From: Chloroflexota bacterium
Lineage (GTDB): Bacteria > Chloroflexota > Anaerolineae > Anaerolineales > DRMV01
DNA: 61,202 nt
Reading direction: 5' to 3'
Assembly: GCA_011322445.1 (NCBI GenBank)
Contig: DRMV01000010.1
Location: 1-61,202 of the forward strand
Below are positions 8,451-15,478 of this stretch, piece by piece. Under the pieces are notes generated by a model. That model ran no database searches. It saw only the letters and a list, made by a program, of their open reading frames with translations, and had not been told where the DNA came from. Within the stretch, counting starts at the first letter, position 1. Every line of letters begins with the position of its first letter. Made by a program: the position numbers and the translations under genes.

Positions 8451-10106
8451 ATGAGATCCTTTCTCAAAACCCTCAGCTGGCTGCTCCTGGCGGCATTGCT
8501 GGGCTGGGCAGCCACTAAAGTGCCGTGGAGCGCAACCTGGGCCACGCTGCGACGCTTTCCCGTAAGCACGCTGCTGGGGCTCATTGCACTCAACGTGCTC
8601 ATTCTGTGGCTGTTTGCCCTTCGGTGGTGGTGGCTGCTGCGGGTGGCGGGGCATCCCGTCCCGTGGGGGCACCTCACGGCCTACCGGGTTGCCGCTTTCA
8701 GCGTCAGTTATTTCACCCCCGGCTCGCAGTTCGGCGGCGAACCGTTGCAGGTTTGGGCGCTCTGGCGGCAAGAAAACGTTCCCACCGCCACAGCATTAGC
8801 CAGCGTAGGGCTGGATAAACTGCTCGAACTCGTGGGCAATTTCGGCTTCCTACTGGTCGGCGCGGCAGCCCTTGCTCACCTTGGTCTGCTCTCGCCCGCA
8901 ATGCGGCGCAGCCTGCCGCTGGGGGCTGGCGGGCTGGCCTTGCTCACCGTGCTCTACCTCGTAGTGGTCTGCCGCGGGGTCAGCCCCCTTCAGCGGCTAT
9001 CTTCCCACCTACCGCGTTTCCTGCGCCGGGCCGCCCACCACGGGGCAGCCGCCGAAGCCACCGCAGCCAGTCTCTGCCGCCGCCGCCCCGCCCTGGCGCT
9101 GATCGGTCTGGCCCTCGCGCTCCCTACCTGGGTCGCTCTGTGGGGCGAATATGCCCTGATGACCCACGGCCTGGGCATGCACCTGACCTTCGCTCAAACC
9201 CTGGTGCTGATGACCGCCGCCCGACTGGCTTTCCTGCTGCCCCTCTTGCCCGGAGGGTTGGGGGCGCTGGAAGCCGGGCTGGTCCTGACCCTCGGCACGC
9301 TGGGCTATGGGCCTTCCTACGGATTAGCCCTCGCTCTCATCATCCGCCTGCGCGATCTAACCGTCGGCGCGGTGGGGCTGTTCATTGCTCATCGGCTTGG
9401 TGTTCAAACCCTGGGCTCCCCCCCACCGCCTTCCTCACCCCAAAAAACCAACACCTCGGAGGTTCCTATGAAAGTCAAAGTTCAACGCATGGTCTGCGCT
9501 CGCATTCCCACCCAGGAAGGCACCTTCCAACTCTGCCTCTACCACAACAACAAAGACCAGAAAGAGCATCTCGCCCTGGTGGTCGGCGACGTGGCCGGAG
9601 AAGGCGTGCTGGTGCGCATCCATTCCGAATGCTTCACCGGCGACGTGCTCGGCTCGCGGCGCTGCGACTGCGGTGAGCAACTGCACCTCGCCATGCAACA
9701 CATCGCCGAAAAAGGCCGTGGCGTGGTCGTCTACCTGCGGCAGGAAGGCCGCGGCATCGGCCTGCTGGAAAAACTCAAGGCTTACAACCTGCAAGACCAG
9801 GGCTACGACACCGTCGAAGCCAACCTCGCGCTGGGGCATCAGGCCGACGAGCGGGAATACGATGTCGGCGTCGCCATTTTGCGCGACCTTGGAGTGCAAT
9901 CGGTGCGTCTGCTGACCAACAACCCCAAGAAAATCGAATCGCTGGAAGCCTTGGGCATGCCGGTGGTGGAACGCGTGCCGGTGGTGGCTACCATCCATGA
10001 CGACAACCGCGCCTACCTCGAAACCAAAGCCCGCCGAATGCACCATCTGCTGGACATGGGTTCCCTGACCTTGCACGCGCAGGAAAAGCCGACCGATGAA
10101 TCCTGA
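8451..10106 (+). CDS. Flippase-like membrane domain fused in frame to RibA
   Basis: One uninterrupted frame of about 551 residues from ATG 8451. Residues 1-325 are a polytopic membrane protein of the lysylphosphatidylglycerol-flippase/UPF0104 (YbhN) type: about eight helices, with SYFTPGSQFGGEPLQVWALW and a late LLPLLPGGLGALEAG. A Pro/Ser-rich linker (GSPPPPSSPQ) leads straight into a complete GTP cyclohydrolase II with no stop codon between. A strong GGAGG site precedes the internal ATG at 9468, so both a fusion and free RibA may be made. The frame opens further upstream at 8220, but that part overlaps msrAB and is not family-like. Confidence 0.75.
   Translation: MRSFLKTLSWLLLAALLGWAATKVPWSATWATLRRFPVSTLLGLIALNVLILWLFALRWWWLLRVAGHPVPWGHLTAYRVAAFSVSYFTPGSQFGGEPLQVWALWRQENVPTATALASVGLDKLLELVGNFGFLLVGAAALAHLGLLSPAMRRSLPLGAGGLALLTVLYLVVVCRGVSPLQRLSSHLPRFLRRAAHHGAAAEATAASLCRRRPALALIGLALALPTWVALWGEYALMTHGLGMHLTFAQTLVLMTAARLAFLLPLLPGGLGALEAGLVLTLGTLGYGPSYGLALALIIRLRDLTVGAVGLFIAHRLGVQTLGSPPPPSSPQKTNTSEVPMKVKVQRMVCARIPTQEGTFQLCLYHNNKDQKEHLALVVGDVAGEGVLVRIHSECFTGDVLGSRRCDCGEQLHLAMQHIAEKGRGVVVYLRQEGRGIGLLEKLKAYNLQDQGYDTVEANLALGHQADEREYDVGVAILRDLGVQSVRLLTNNPKKIESLEALGMPVVERVPVVATIHDDNRAYLETKARRMHHLLDMGSLTLHAQEKPTDES
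9468..10106 (+). CDS. ribA: GTP cyclohydrolase II RibA (internal start in the fused frame)
   Basis: RibA opens GTP to 2,5-diamino-6-ribosylamino-4(3H)-pyrimidinone 5'-phosphate, formate and pyrophosphate. The 212-residue domain is full length. The zinc ligands are in SECFTGDVLGSRRCDCG, the catalytic Tyr/Arg are in VYLRQEGRGIGLL, the substrate loop is LQDQGYDTVEAN, and the phosphate site is LLTNNPKK. GGAGG at 9458-9462 is 5 bases from ATG 9468, so this start is probably used. No DHBP synthase (RibB) is attached. The stop overlaps the RibD-type reductase gene by 11 bases, coupling steps one and the later reductase. Confidence 0.92.
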   Translation: MKVKVQRMVCARIPTQEGTFQLCLYHNNKDQKEHLALVVGDVAGEGVLVRIHSECFTGDVLGSRRCDCGEQLHLAMQHIAEKGRGVVVYLRQEGRGIGLLEKLKAYNLQDQGYDTVEANLALGHQADEREYDVGVAILRDLGVQSVRLLTNNPKKIESLEALGMPVVERVPVVATIHDDNRAYLETKARRMHHLLDMGSLTLHAQEKPTDES

Positions 10107-10851
10107 AAGCGGTGCTGCGCCAGACCCGGTAGCAGACATTCGGGGCACCGTCAAGGCCATTTGCGCCTCGGGGCGGCCGCTGGTGACGCTGACCTACGCC
10201 CAGAGCCTGGACGGCAGCATCAGCCATCGCCCCGAGGCGCCATTGGCGCTGAGCGGCCCCGAGACCAAATACCTCACCCACCGCTTACGGGCCGCCCACG
10301 ATGCCATTCTGGTCGGCGTGGGCACCGTGCTGGCCGACGACCCCAAACTGACAGCCCGGCAGGTGGGCGGCCCCCACCCGCGCCCCGTCGTGTTAGACTC
10401 GCGGCTGCGCACCCCGCCCACCGCGCGGGTGCTGCAACACCCCCGCGGCTGCATCATTGCGGCTGCCGAAGACGCCCCCCAAGAACGCGAGGCCGTTTTA
10501 GCCACCGCCGGGGCCCACGTGGTGCGTCTGCCGCGAGGAGCCACCGGCGTTTCCCTACCTGCTTTGCTTTCATGGCTATACGAAGCGCAGGTGTGCAGCC
10601 TGATGGTCGAAGGCGGACGGCAAGTACTCACCGCTTTCCTTCAGGCGGGGCTGGTCGATTGGGTCTTGCTGACCATTGTGCCTTACTTCGTCGGCGGCGT
10701 GCCCGCCCTGGCCCCGCTTTTGCCCCGCTCGCCCCAGCCGGACAGCGTGGAAGCCTTCCCCGGCCTGGCCCCGGGCTGGCAAGTGATGCGCCTGGGCCGC
10801 GACCTGGTGCTCTGGGGGCAGATGCCGCCTGCCAACCCGGCCAGCCGCTGA
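10096..10851 (+). CDS. RibD C-terminal-type pyrimidine reductase
   Basis: The 251-residue protein is a dihydrofolate-reductase-fold enzyme of the RibD_C family. The nucleotide/substrate motifs are LVTLTYAQSLDGSIS (start of the fold), AILVGVGTVLADDPKLTAR, RPVVLDSRLRTP and MVEGGRQVL. It has no deaminase domain, unlike bifunctional RibD. By family it should reduce the ribosylamino sugar of a RibA-derived pyrimidine with NADPH to the ribityl form. Its start overlaps the ribA stop by 11 bases. It may serve riboflavin, or a dedicated side pathway given the neighbours. The remaining rib genes are not in the window. Confidence 0.85.
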   Translation: MNPESGAAPDPVADIRGTVKAICASGRPLVTLTYAQSLDGSISHRPEAPLALSGPETKYLTHRLRAAHDAILVGVGTVLADDPKLTARQVGGPHPRPVVLDSRLRTPPTARVLQHPRGCIIAAAEDAPQEREAVLATAGAHVVRLPRGATGVSLPALLSWLYEAQVCSLMVEGGRQVLTAFLQAGLVDWVLLTIVPYFVGGVPALAPLLPRSPQPDSVEAFPGLAPGWQVMRLGRDLVLWGQMPPANPASR

Positions 10852-10902
10852 CCGCCCTCTCATTACCGCACCGCTTCTTCCTTCCCCCTCCTCACTCCCA
10901 CC

Positions 10903-11931
10903 ATGCAAAATCTCGCGCTCTATTTCACCGCTCCCCGCCAAGTTGAACTGCGCACCGAAGCCTGCCCGTCCCCCGGCCCCGGCCAGGTGCGCGTGCACAC
11001 GCGGATTTCGGCCATCAGCCCCGGCACCGAAATGCTCATCTACCGTGGGCAAATGCCCCAGGGGCTGGCCGCCGACGAAGCACTGGAATCCCTCGCCGGG
11101 GCGTTAGCCTACCCCCTCAAATACGGCTACGCCGCCGTGGGGCAGGTCACCGACCTGGGCCCGGGGGTGGATGCCGGCTGGAAGCACCGGCTGGTTTTCG
11201 CCTTCCAACCCCACCAGCGGTGCTTCGTAACCAGCGTGGAAAGCCTGTTGCCCGTGCCGGACGGCCTCCCGCCGGAGCGCGCGGCCTTTTTGCCCAACAT
11301 GGAAACCGCGGTCAACTTCCTGATGGACGGCGCGCCCCTCATCGGCGAACAAGTGGCCGTGCTGGGGCAAGGCGTGGTGGGGCTGCTTACCACGGCGCTG
11401 CTGAGCCGCTTTCCGCTGGCCGCGCTGGCGGTCTTCGACCGTTACCCCCGGCGGCGAGAGGCCGCCCAACGCCTGGGCGCCACCTTAGCCCTCGACCCCG
11501 CCACGCCCGACGCGCTGGAAGCCGCCCGCGCCCATCTTCACGCTCGCGACCTTTACGACGGCGTTGACCTGGCCTTCGAACTTTCTGGCAACCCCGCAGC
11601 CCTCGATTTCGCCCTGGCCCTGACAGGCTTCGCCGGGCGGGTGGTCATCGGCTCATGGTACGGCAGCAAACGCGCCCCCCTCGATTTGGGCGGGCGCTTC
11701 CACCGCAGCCGCATCCGCCTGCTGAGCAGCCAGGTCAGCACCCTGGCGCCCGAACACGCCGCCCGGTGGAATAAAGCCCGCCGCCTGCGCACGGCCTGGG
11801 ATATGCTCCGCACTTTCCCAGCAGAGCGCCTGATCACCCACCGCTTTGCCTTTGCCCAGGCCGCCGAAGCCTATCGGCTGCTGGATGAGCGTGCAGGGGA
11901 AGCAATACAGGTGATTTTCACCTACGAATGA
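10903..11931 (+). CDS. BchC-like medium-chain dehydrogenase
   Basis: This 342-residue MDR-family oxidoreductase has an N-terminal GroES-like part and a Rossmann part with VAVLGQGVVGLLTTALL (about residues 147-163). The usual catalytic-zinc Cys region is replaced by SPGTEMLIYRGQMP, the pattern seen in BchC-like and related zinc-free members. No structural-zinc Cys cluster is visible. It probably oxidises or reduces a polyol or side chain on a larger ring substrate, but the substrate is unknown. It lies 51 bases after the RibD-type reductase and before the PTPS-fold gene. Confidence 0.8.
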   Translation: MQNLALYFTAPRQVELRTEACPSPGPGQVRVHTRISAISPGTEMLIYRGQMPQGLAADEALESLAGALAYPLKYGYAAVGQVTDLGPGVDAGWKHRLVFAFQPHQRCFVTSVESLLPVPDGLPPERAAFLPNMETAVNFLMDGAPLIGEQVAVLGQGVVGLLTTALLSRFPLAALAVFDRYPRRREAAQRLGATLALDPATPDALEAARAHLHARDLYDGVDLAFELSGNPAALDFALALTGFAGRVVIGSWYGSKRAPLDLGGRFHRSRIRLLSSQVSTLAPEHAARWNKARRLRTAWDMLRTFPAERLITHRFAFAQAAEAYRLLDERAGEAIQVIFTYE

Positions 11932-11936
11932 GCGGG

Positions 11937-11985
11937 TTGCGAATAGTGACTTGCGAATGGCAATTTGCGATTAGCAATTAGCGGC
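11937..11985 (+). repeat. 7-bp tandem array after the dehydrogenase gene
   Basis: Seven units of 7 bp with drift: TTGCGAA, TAGTGAC, TTGCGAA, TGGCAAT, TTGCGAT, TAGCAAT, TAGCGGC. It begins 5 bases after the stop codon. Confidence 0.7.
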
Positions 11986-12006
11986 GCAACCACACGCATG
12001 GAACCA

Positions 12007-12058
12007 CCAGGCAACCAGCCAACCCGGTAACCAGGCAGCCAGGCAACCAAGTAACCAC
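12007..12058 (+). repeat. 8-bp tandem array upstream of the PTPS-fold gene
   Basis: Six full units in perfect 8-base register: CCAGGCAA, CCAGCCAA, CCCGGTAA, CCAGGCAG, CCAGGCAA, CCAAGTAA, then CCAC. It ends shortly before the ribosome site of the gene at 12082. Confidence 0.8.
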
Positions 12059-12081
12059 TCCCCCCTCACGAGGTAACCACC

Positions 12082-12468
12082 ATGTACCAACTCACCGTCA
12101 TCCGCGATTTCATCGCCCAACACTATCTCATCGGCGGCGACTGGGGCGCCGAAAACAACCCCCACAGCCACCACTACCGCGCCGAAGTGCAACTGGAAGG
12201 CGAAAGCCTGGATCAGCACGGCTATCTGGTCGATATTGTGGCCGTAGAAGCCGCCTTAGAGCGCCTCATCGCCCGCTACCGCGACCACACCCTCAACGAC
12301 CTGCCCGAATTTGCCGGGCTGAACCCCAGCCTGGAGCACTTCGCCCGCATTTTCGCGCAGGCGTTAGCGCCCGACATCGCCGCGCCCAACCTCACCCGCC
12401 TCACCGTGCGCTTGTGGGAACACGAAACCGCCTGGGCAGCATACACCCTGCCGCTGAACGCGGCCTGA
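12082..12468 (+). CDS. PTPS/QueD-fold protein with Glu in place of catalytic Cys
   Basis: The 128-residue protein is of the 6-pyruvoyl-tetrahydropterin synthase / 6-carboxytetrahydropterin synthase fold. Zinc ligands are His14, His28 and His30 (PHSHHY). DHTLND is the acid/base motif, and a late Glu in LWEHETAWAAY is the pterin anchor. The catalytic Cys of the family's C-x3-H-x-H motif is Glu24 here (E-N-N-P-H-S-H). In PTPS-III enzymes a Glu replaces this Cys and the product shifts to 6-hydroxymethyl-dihydropterin, so this is unlikely to be a plain QueD. It lies between a dehydrogenase and a glycosyltransferase. Confidence 0.85.
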   Translation: MYQLTVIRDFIAQHYLIGGDWGAENNPHSHHYRAEVQLEGESLDQHGYLVDIVAVEAALERLIARYRDHTLNDLPEFAGLNPSLEHFARIFAQALAPDIAAPNLTRLTVRLWEHETAWAAYTLPLNAA

Positions 12469-12542
12469 AGGCGCCTTCGCAGCGGTTGCGGTCATCTGAG
12501 CACACGCAAAACGTGCAGAAACGCAACCGTGCTTACGGAAAG

Positions 12543-12658
12543 CGCCCTCACCCCTCAAGCCGTCCCCTTCGACTCCGCTCAGGGAGCGGCTTTCTCCCCT
12601 CTCCCAGTGGGAGAGGGGAGAAATGGCGAGCGAAGCGAGCCAAAGTAGGGTGAGGGCG
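12543..12658. repeat. 116-bp nested palindromic repeat element
   Basis: The outer 11-bp inverted repeat CGCCCTCACCC (12543-12553) / GGGTGAGGGCG (12648-12658) encloses a perfect 15-bp hairpin (12591-12605 with 12609-12623, loop AGT). It also contains CCTTCGACTCCGCTCAGGG, a motif related to one at 57616. It fills most of the gap between the PTPS-fold and glycosyltransferase genes and resembles REP/MITE-type elements. Confidence 0.75.
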
Positions 12659-12727
12659 GAGCACCGCTTCAACAACTTTTGCTTGCCCTCAGCCTCCCCT
12701 TTCCTTGTCCTCGGCTATACGAAATCC

Positions 12728-13822
12728 ATGTTCCCTTCGCTTCGCATCGGCCTTGTCATCTACGGCTCGTTAGACACCCTCTCCGGCGGCTATCTTTACG
12801 ACCGCCTGCTGGTGCACCACCTGGAAGCCCACGGCCATCGTGTCACCGTGCTCTCCCTGCCGTGGCGCGACTACCCGCGCCACTTGGCCGACAACTTTTC
12901 AACCAGCCTCGCCCGGCGCATCCTGACCACGCCGGTTGACCTCTGGCTGCAGGACGAACTCAACCACCCTTCGCTCTTCTGGCTCAACCGCCGGGCGCGG
13001 CCTGCCGTTCCCATCGTGAGCATCGTCCACCACCTGCGCAGCGACGAGCGCCATCCACGCCCCTGGCTTCCGCTATATCGCGCCGTGGAACGCGCTTACC
13101 TGCGCAGCGCGGATGCCTTCATCTTCAACAGCCGCACCACCCAGGCCGCGGTCGCCAGCCTGCGGGGCGAACCGCTGCCGCCCCACATCGTGGCCTACCC
13201 CGGCGGCGACCGCCTGCACCCCCAGGCCGATGCCGCCCTCATCTGCACCCGCGCCCACGAACCCGGGCCCCTGCGCGTCCTCTTCCTGGGCAACCTCATC
13301 CCGCGCAAGGGGCTGCACGTGCTCTTGCAGGCCCTCGCCCGCCTGAACCCCGCCAAAGCCGTGCTGGACGTGGTGGGCGGCGAAACTTTCGCCCCCGCCT
13401 ACGCCCGCCAGATGCGCCGCCTGGCACAACGCCCCGGCCTGCAGGGGCGGGTGCGTTTCCACGGCAGGCAGGACGATGAAGCCCTGCGCCGCCTGCTCAG
13501 CCGCGCCCACGTGTTGACCGTGCCTTCCCGCTATGAAGGTTTTGGCATCGTGTATCTGGAAGCCATGGGCTTCGGCCTGCCGGTGATCGCCGGCGAGCGC
13601 GGCGCGGCGTGGGAATTCGTAACGCCCGGGGAAAACGGCTTCCTGCTGCCCGCCAACGAAACCGCCGCCATTGCAGCGTTAGCGAAGCACCTGCGCGCCC
13701 TGCATCGGGACCGGGAGCGGCTGGCTGCCATGGGGCTGGCCGCCCGGCAACGTTACGAGCAACACCCCACCTGGGAAGCCAGCATGGCGCGCATTCGGGG
13801 TTTCCTGGAAAGCCTGCTCTGA
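12728..13822 (+). CDS. GT4-family glycosyltransferase
   Basis: This 364-residue GT-B retaining glycosyltransferase has an N-terminal acceptor domain (LVIYGSLDTLSGGYLYDRLL) and a GT4 C-terminal domain. That domain holds VLFLGNLIPRKGLHVLLQAL and the E-x7-E nucleotide-sugar motif in SRYEGFGIVYLEAMGFGLPV. It is cytosolic or peripheral with no membrane helix. ATG 12728 fits the family N-terminus; upstream codons lie in the palindromic repeat. A weak TATACG box lies 6 bases before it. As the last gene of the putative pteridine/envelope set, it may glycosylate that product; donor and acceptor are unknown. Confidence 0.88.
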   Translation: MFPSLRIGLVIYGSLDTLSGGYLYDRLLVHHLEAHGHRVTVLSLPWRDYPRHLADNFSTSLARRILTTPVDLWLQDELNHPSLFWLNRRARPAVPIVSIVHHLRSDERHPRPWLPLYRAVERAYLRSADAFIFNSRTTQAAVASLRGEPLPPHIVAYPGGDRLHPQADAALICTRAHEPGPLRVLFLGNLIPRKGLHVLLQALARLNPAKAVLDVVGGETFAPAYARQMRRLAQRPGLQGRVRFHGRQDDEALRRLLSRAHVLTVPSRYEGFGIVYLEAMGFGLPVIAGERGAAWEFVTPGENGFLLPANETAAIAALAKHLRALHRDRERLAAMGLAARQRYEQHPTWEASMARIRGFLESLL

Positions 13823-13856
13823 CCACTTCCTTACCCCCACTTTCAGGAAGGCGCTG

Positions 13857-14588
13857 ATGTTCACCCTTTACCCTGCCATCGACCTCCACCAGGGGCAAGT
13901 GGTGCGCCTGAAGCAAGGCGACCTTGCCCGCCAAACCCGCTACGCCACCAACCCGGCTGTCGTTGCCCGCCGATGGCTCGCCGAAGGCGCCCAGTGGCTG
14001 CACGTGGTCAACCTCGATGGCGCATTCGGCCAGGACGACGCGGCCAACCGCGCCGCATTGCAAGCCATTCTGCAAGAAGCCGCCACCCATCAGGCCCGCG
14101 TCCAGTTCGGCGGCGGCCTGCGCAGCCTGAAAGCCGTAGGCGAGGCCCTGCGGCTGGGCGTCAGCCGGGTCGTGCTGGGCACCTTAGCCGCCCGCCAGCC
14201 TGAAGCCGTGGCCGAAGCCCTGCGCCGCTGGGGGCCGGAACGCGTTGCCGTGGGCATCGACGCCCGCGGGAGGCGCGTGCAGGTGAGCGGCTGGGCCGAA
14301 GCCACCGACCTGGAAGCCACCACCTTCGCCCGCCGTCTGGCCGCAATGGGGCTGCGCACCGTGATTTTCACCGATATTGCCCGCGACGGCCTGCAAACCG
14401 GCCTGGCGCTGGAAGCCACCGCCGCCCTGCAAGCCGCCAGCGGGCTGGAAGTCATCGCCTCGGGCGGCGTGGCCTCGCTGGACGACCTGCGTGCCGCCCA
14501 AGCCACCGGGCTGGCAGGGGTGATTGTGGGGCGGGCGCTTTACGAGGGGGCGTTTACCGTGGCCGAGGCGCTGCGGGCGCTGACCTGA
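13857..14588 (+). CDS. hisA: HisA phosphoribosylformimino-AICAR-phosphate isomerase
   Basis: HisA isomerises ProFAR to PRFAR, the substrate of HisF-HisH. The 243-residue (beta/alpha)8 barrel has Asp9 in PAIDLHQGQVVRL and a second Asp at 135 in VAVGIDARGRRV. The two phosphate-binding repeats are VQFGGGLRS and VIASGGVASLDDL. AGGAAG precedes ATG 13857. It follows the glycosyltransferase by 34 bases and ends only 15 bases from the convergent SDR gene. A dual HisA/TrpF (PriA) role cannot be excluded from sequence alone. Confidence 0.93.
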   Translation: MFTLYPAIDLHQGQVVRLKQGDLARQTRYATNPAVVARRWLAEGAQWLHVVNLDGAFGQDDAANRAALQAILQEAATHQARVQFGGGLRSLKAVGEALRLGVSRVVLGTLAARQPEAVAEALRRWGPERVAVGIDARGRRVQVSGWAEATDLEATTFARRLAAMGLRTVIFTDIARDGLQTGLALEATAALQAASGLEVIASGGVASLDDLRAAQATGLAGVIVGRALYEGAFTVAEALRALT

Positions 14589-14603
14589 CCCCCCGCCTTT
14601 CGC

Positions 14604-15467
14604 CTACGCCAGGCCGGTCAACCTCTCACTGACTTCCCAAAGCCGCCGCGCCAGGGCATCGTCGCGCGCCGCCTCCGAAGGCTCTACCTGCTTGCACTCG
14701 ACGAAATAGTGACCGCTGACCGACACCACTTCCGGCGACGTCGCGAGATAAAGGATCGTATCGGCGCCTTCTTCGGGCGTCAGGGCAAAACGGGCCACCA
14801 CCCACTGCGCCAGGCGGTCGAGGGGCGCAAAACCCGCCTTCCAGATGCCGGTCGCTACCATGCCGGGGTGCATGGCGTTGACCGTAAGCGGCGTTCCGGC
14901 TTCTCGCCGCGCCAGTTCACGCGTAAAGAGGATGTTCGCCAGTTTTGAGCGCCCATAGGCCTTCATGCCCGAATAGCCGTGCTCAAACGCCAGGTCGTCC
15001 CAATCGAGCGTGCCGGTGCGGTGCATGGACGAAGCCACGTTGATCACACGCCCGGCCGGTGCGGCCCGAAGCATATCCAAAACCAGATTGGTCAGCAGGA
15101 AGGGGGCCAAGTGGTTGACCAAAAAAGTCTTTTCCACGCCGTAGGGGGTCATCTCGCGGCGGAGGAAGAAGGCGCCAGCGTTGTTGACCAGCACGTCCAG
15201 GCGGTCGAAGCGCGCATGCACCGCCGCAGCCAGCCGCCGCACTTGCTCCAGGTCGGAAAAATCGGCCAGGAAGGCCGCCACGCGCGCATTACCGCTTTCC
15301 GTGCGAATTTTCGCCACCACGCGCTCGGTTTTGGCTGGATTGCGCCCCACCACGCCCACTTCCGCACCCAATGCTGCCAGCGTCGCCGCGGTCACCTGCC
15401 CAATGCCCGAAGTCGCCCCGGTGACCAGGCAAATTTTGCCATCCATACGGGGGAAATCGCCCATCAT
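14604..15467 (-). CDS. Short-chain dehydrogenase/reductase
   Basis: A 287-residue NAD(P)-dependent SDR of the retinol-dehydrogenase-like type. The cofactor motif TGATSGIG lies near the N-terminus, followed by VLVNNAGAF, catalytic Ser in INVASSMH and the YGRSK Tyr-x3-Lys pair. Among the clustered start codons I prefer ATG 15467, because GAGGAG lies 7 bases upstream; ATG 15464 and 15473 are alternatives. The ribosome site overlaps the stop of the upstream acylase gene, so the two form an operon. Substrate is unknown. Confidence 0.88.
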   Translation of the reverse strand: MMGDFPRMDGKICLVTGATSGIGQVTAATLAALGAEVGVVGRNPAKTERVVAKIRTESGNARVAAFLADFSDLEQVRRLAAAVHARFDRLDVLVNNAGAFFLRREMTPYGVEKTFLVNHLAPFLLTNLVLDMLRAAPAGRVINVASSMHRTGTLDWDDLAFEHGYSGMKAYGRSKLANILFTRELARREAGTPLTVNAMHPGMVATGIWKAGFAPLDRLAQWVVARFALTPEEGADTILYLATSPEVVSVSGHYFVECKQVEPSEAARDDALARRLWEVSERLTGLA

Positions 15468-15478
15468 GCTCATTCTCC

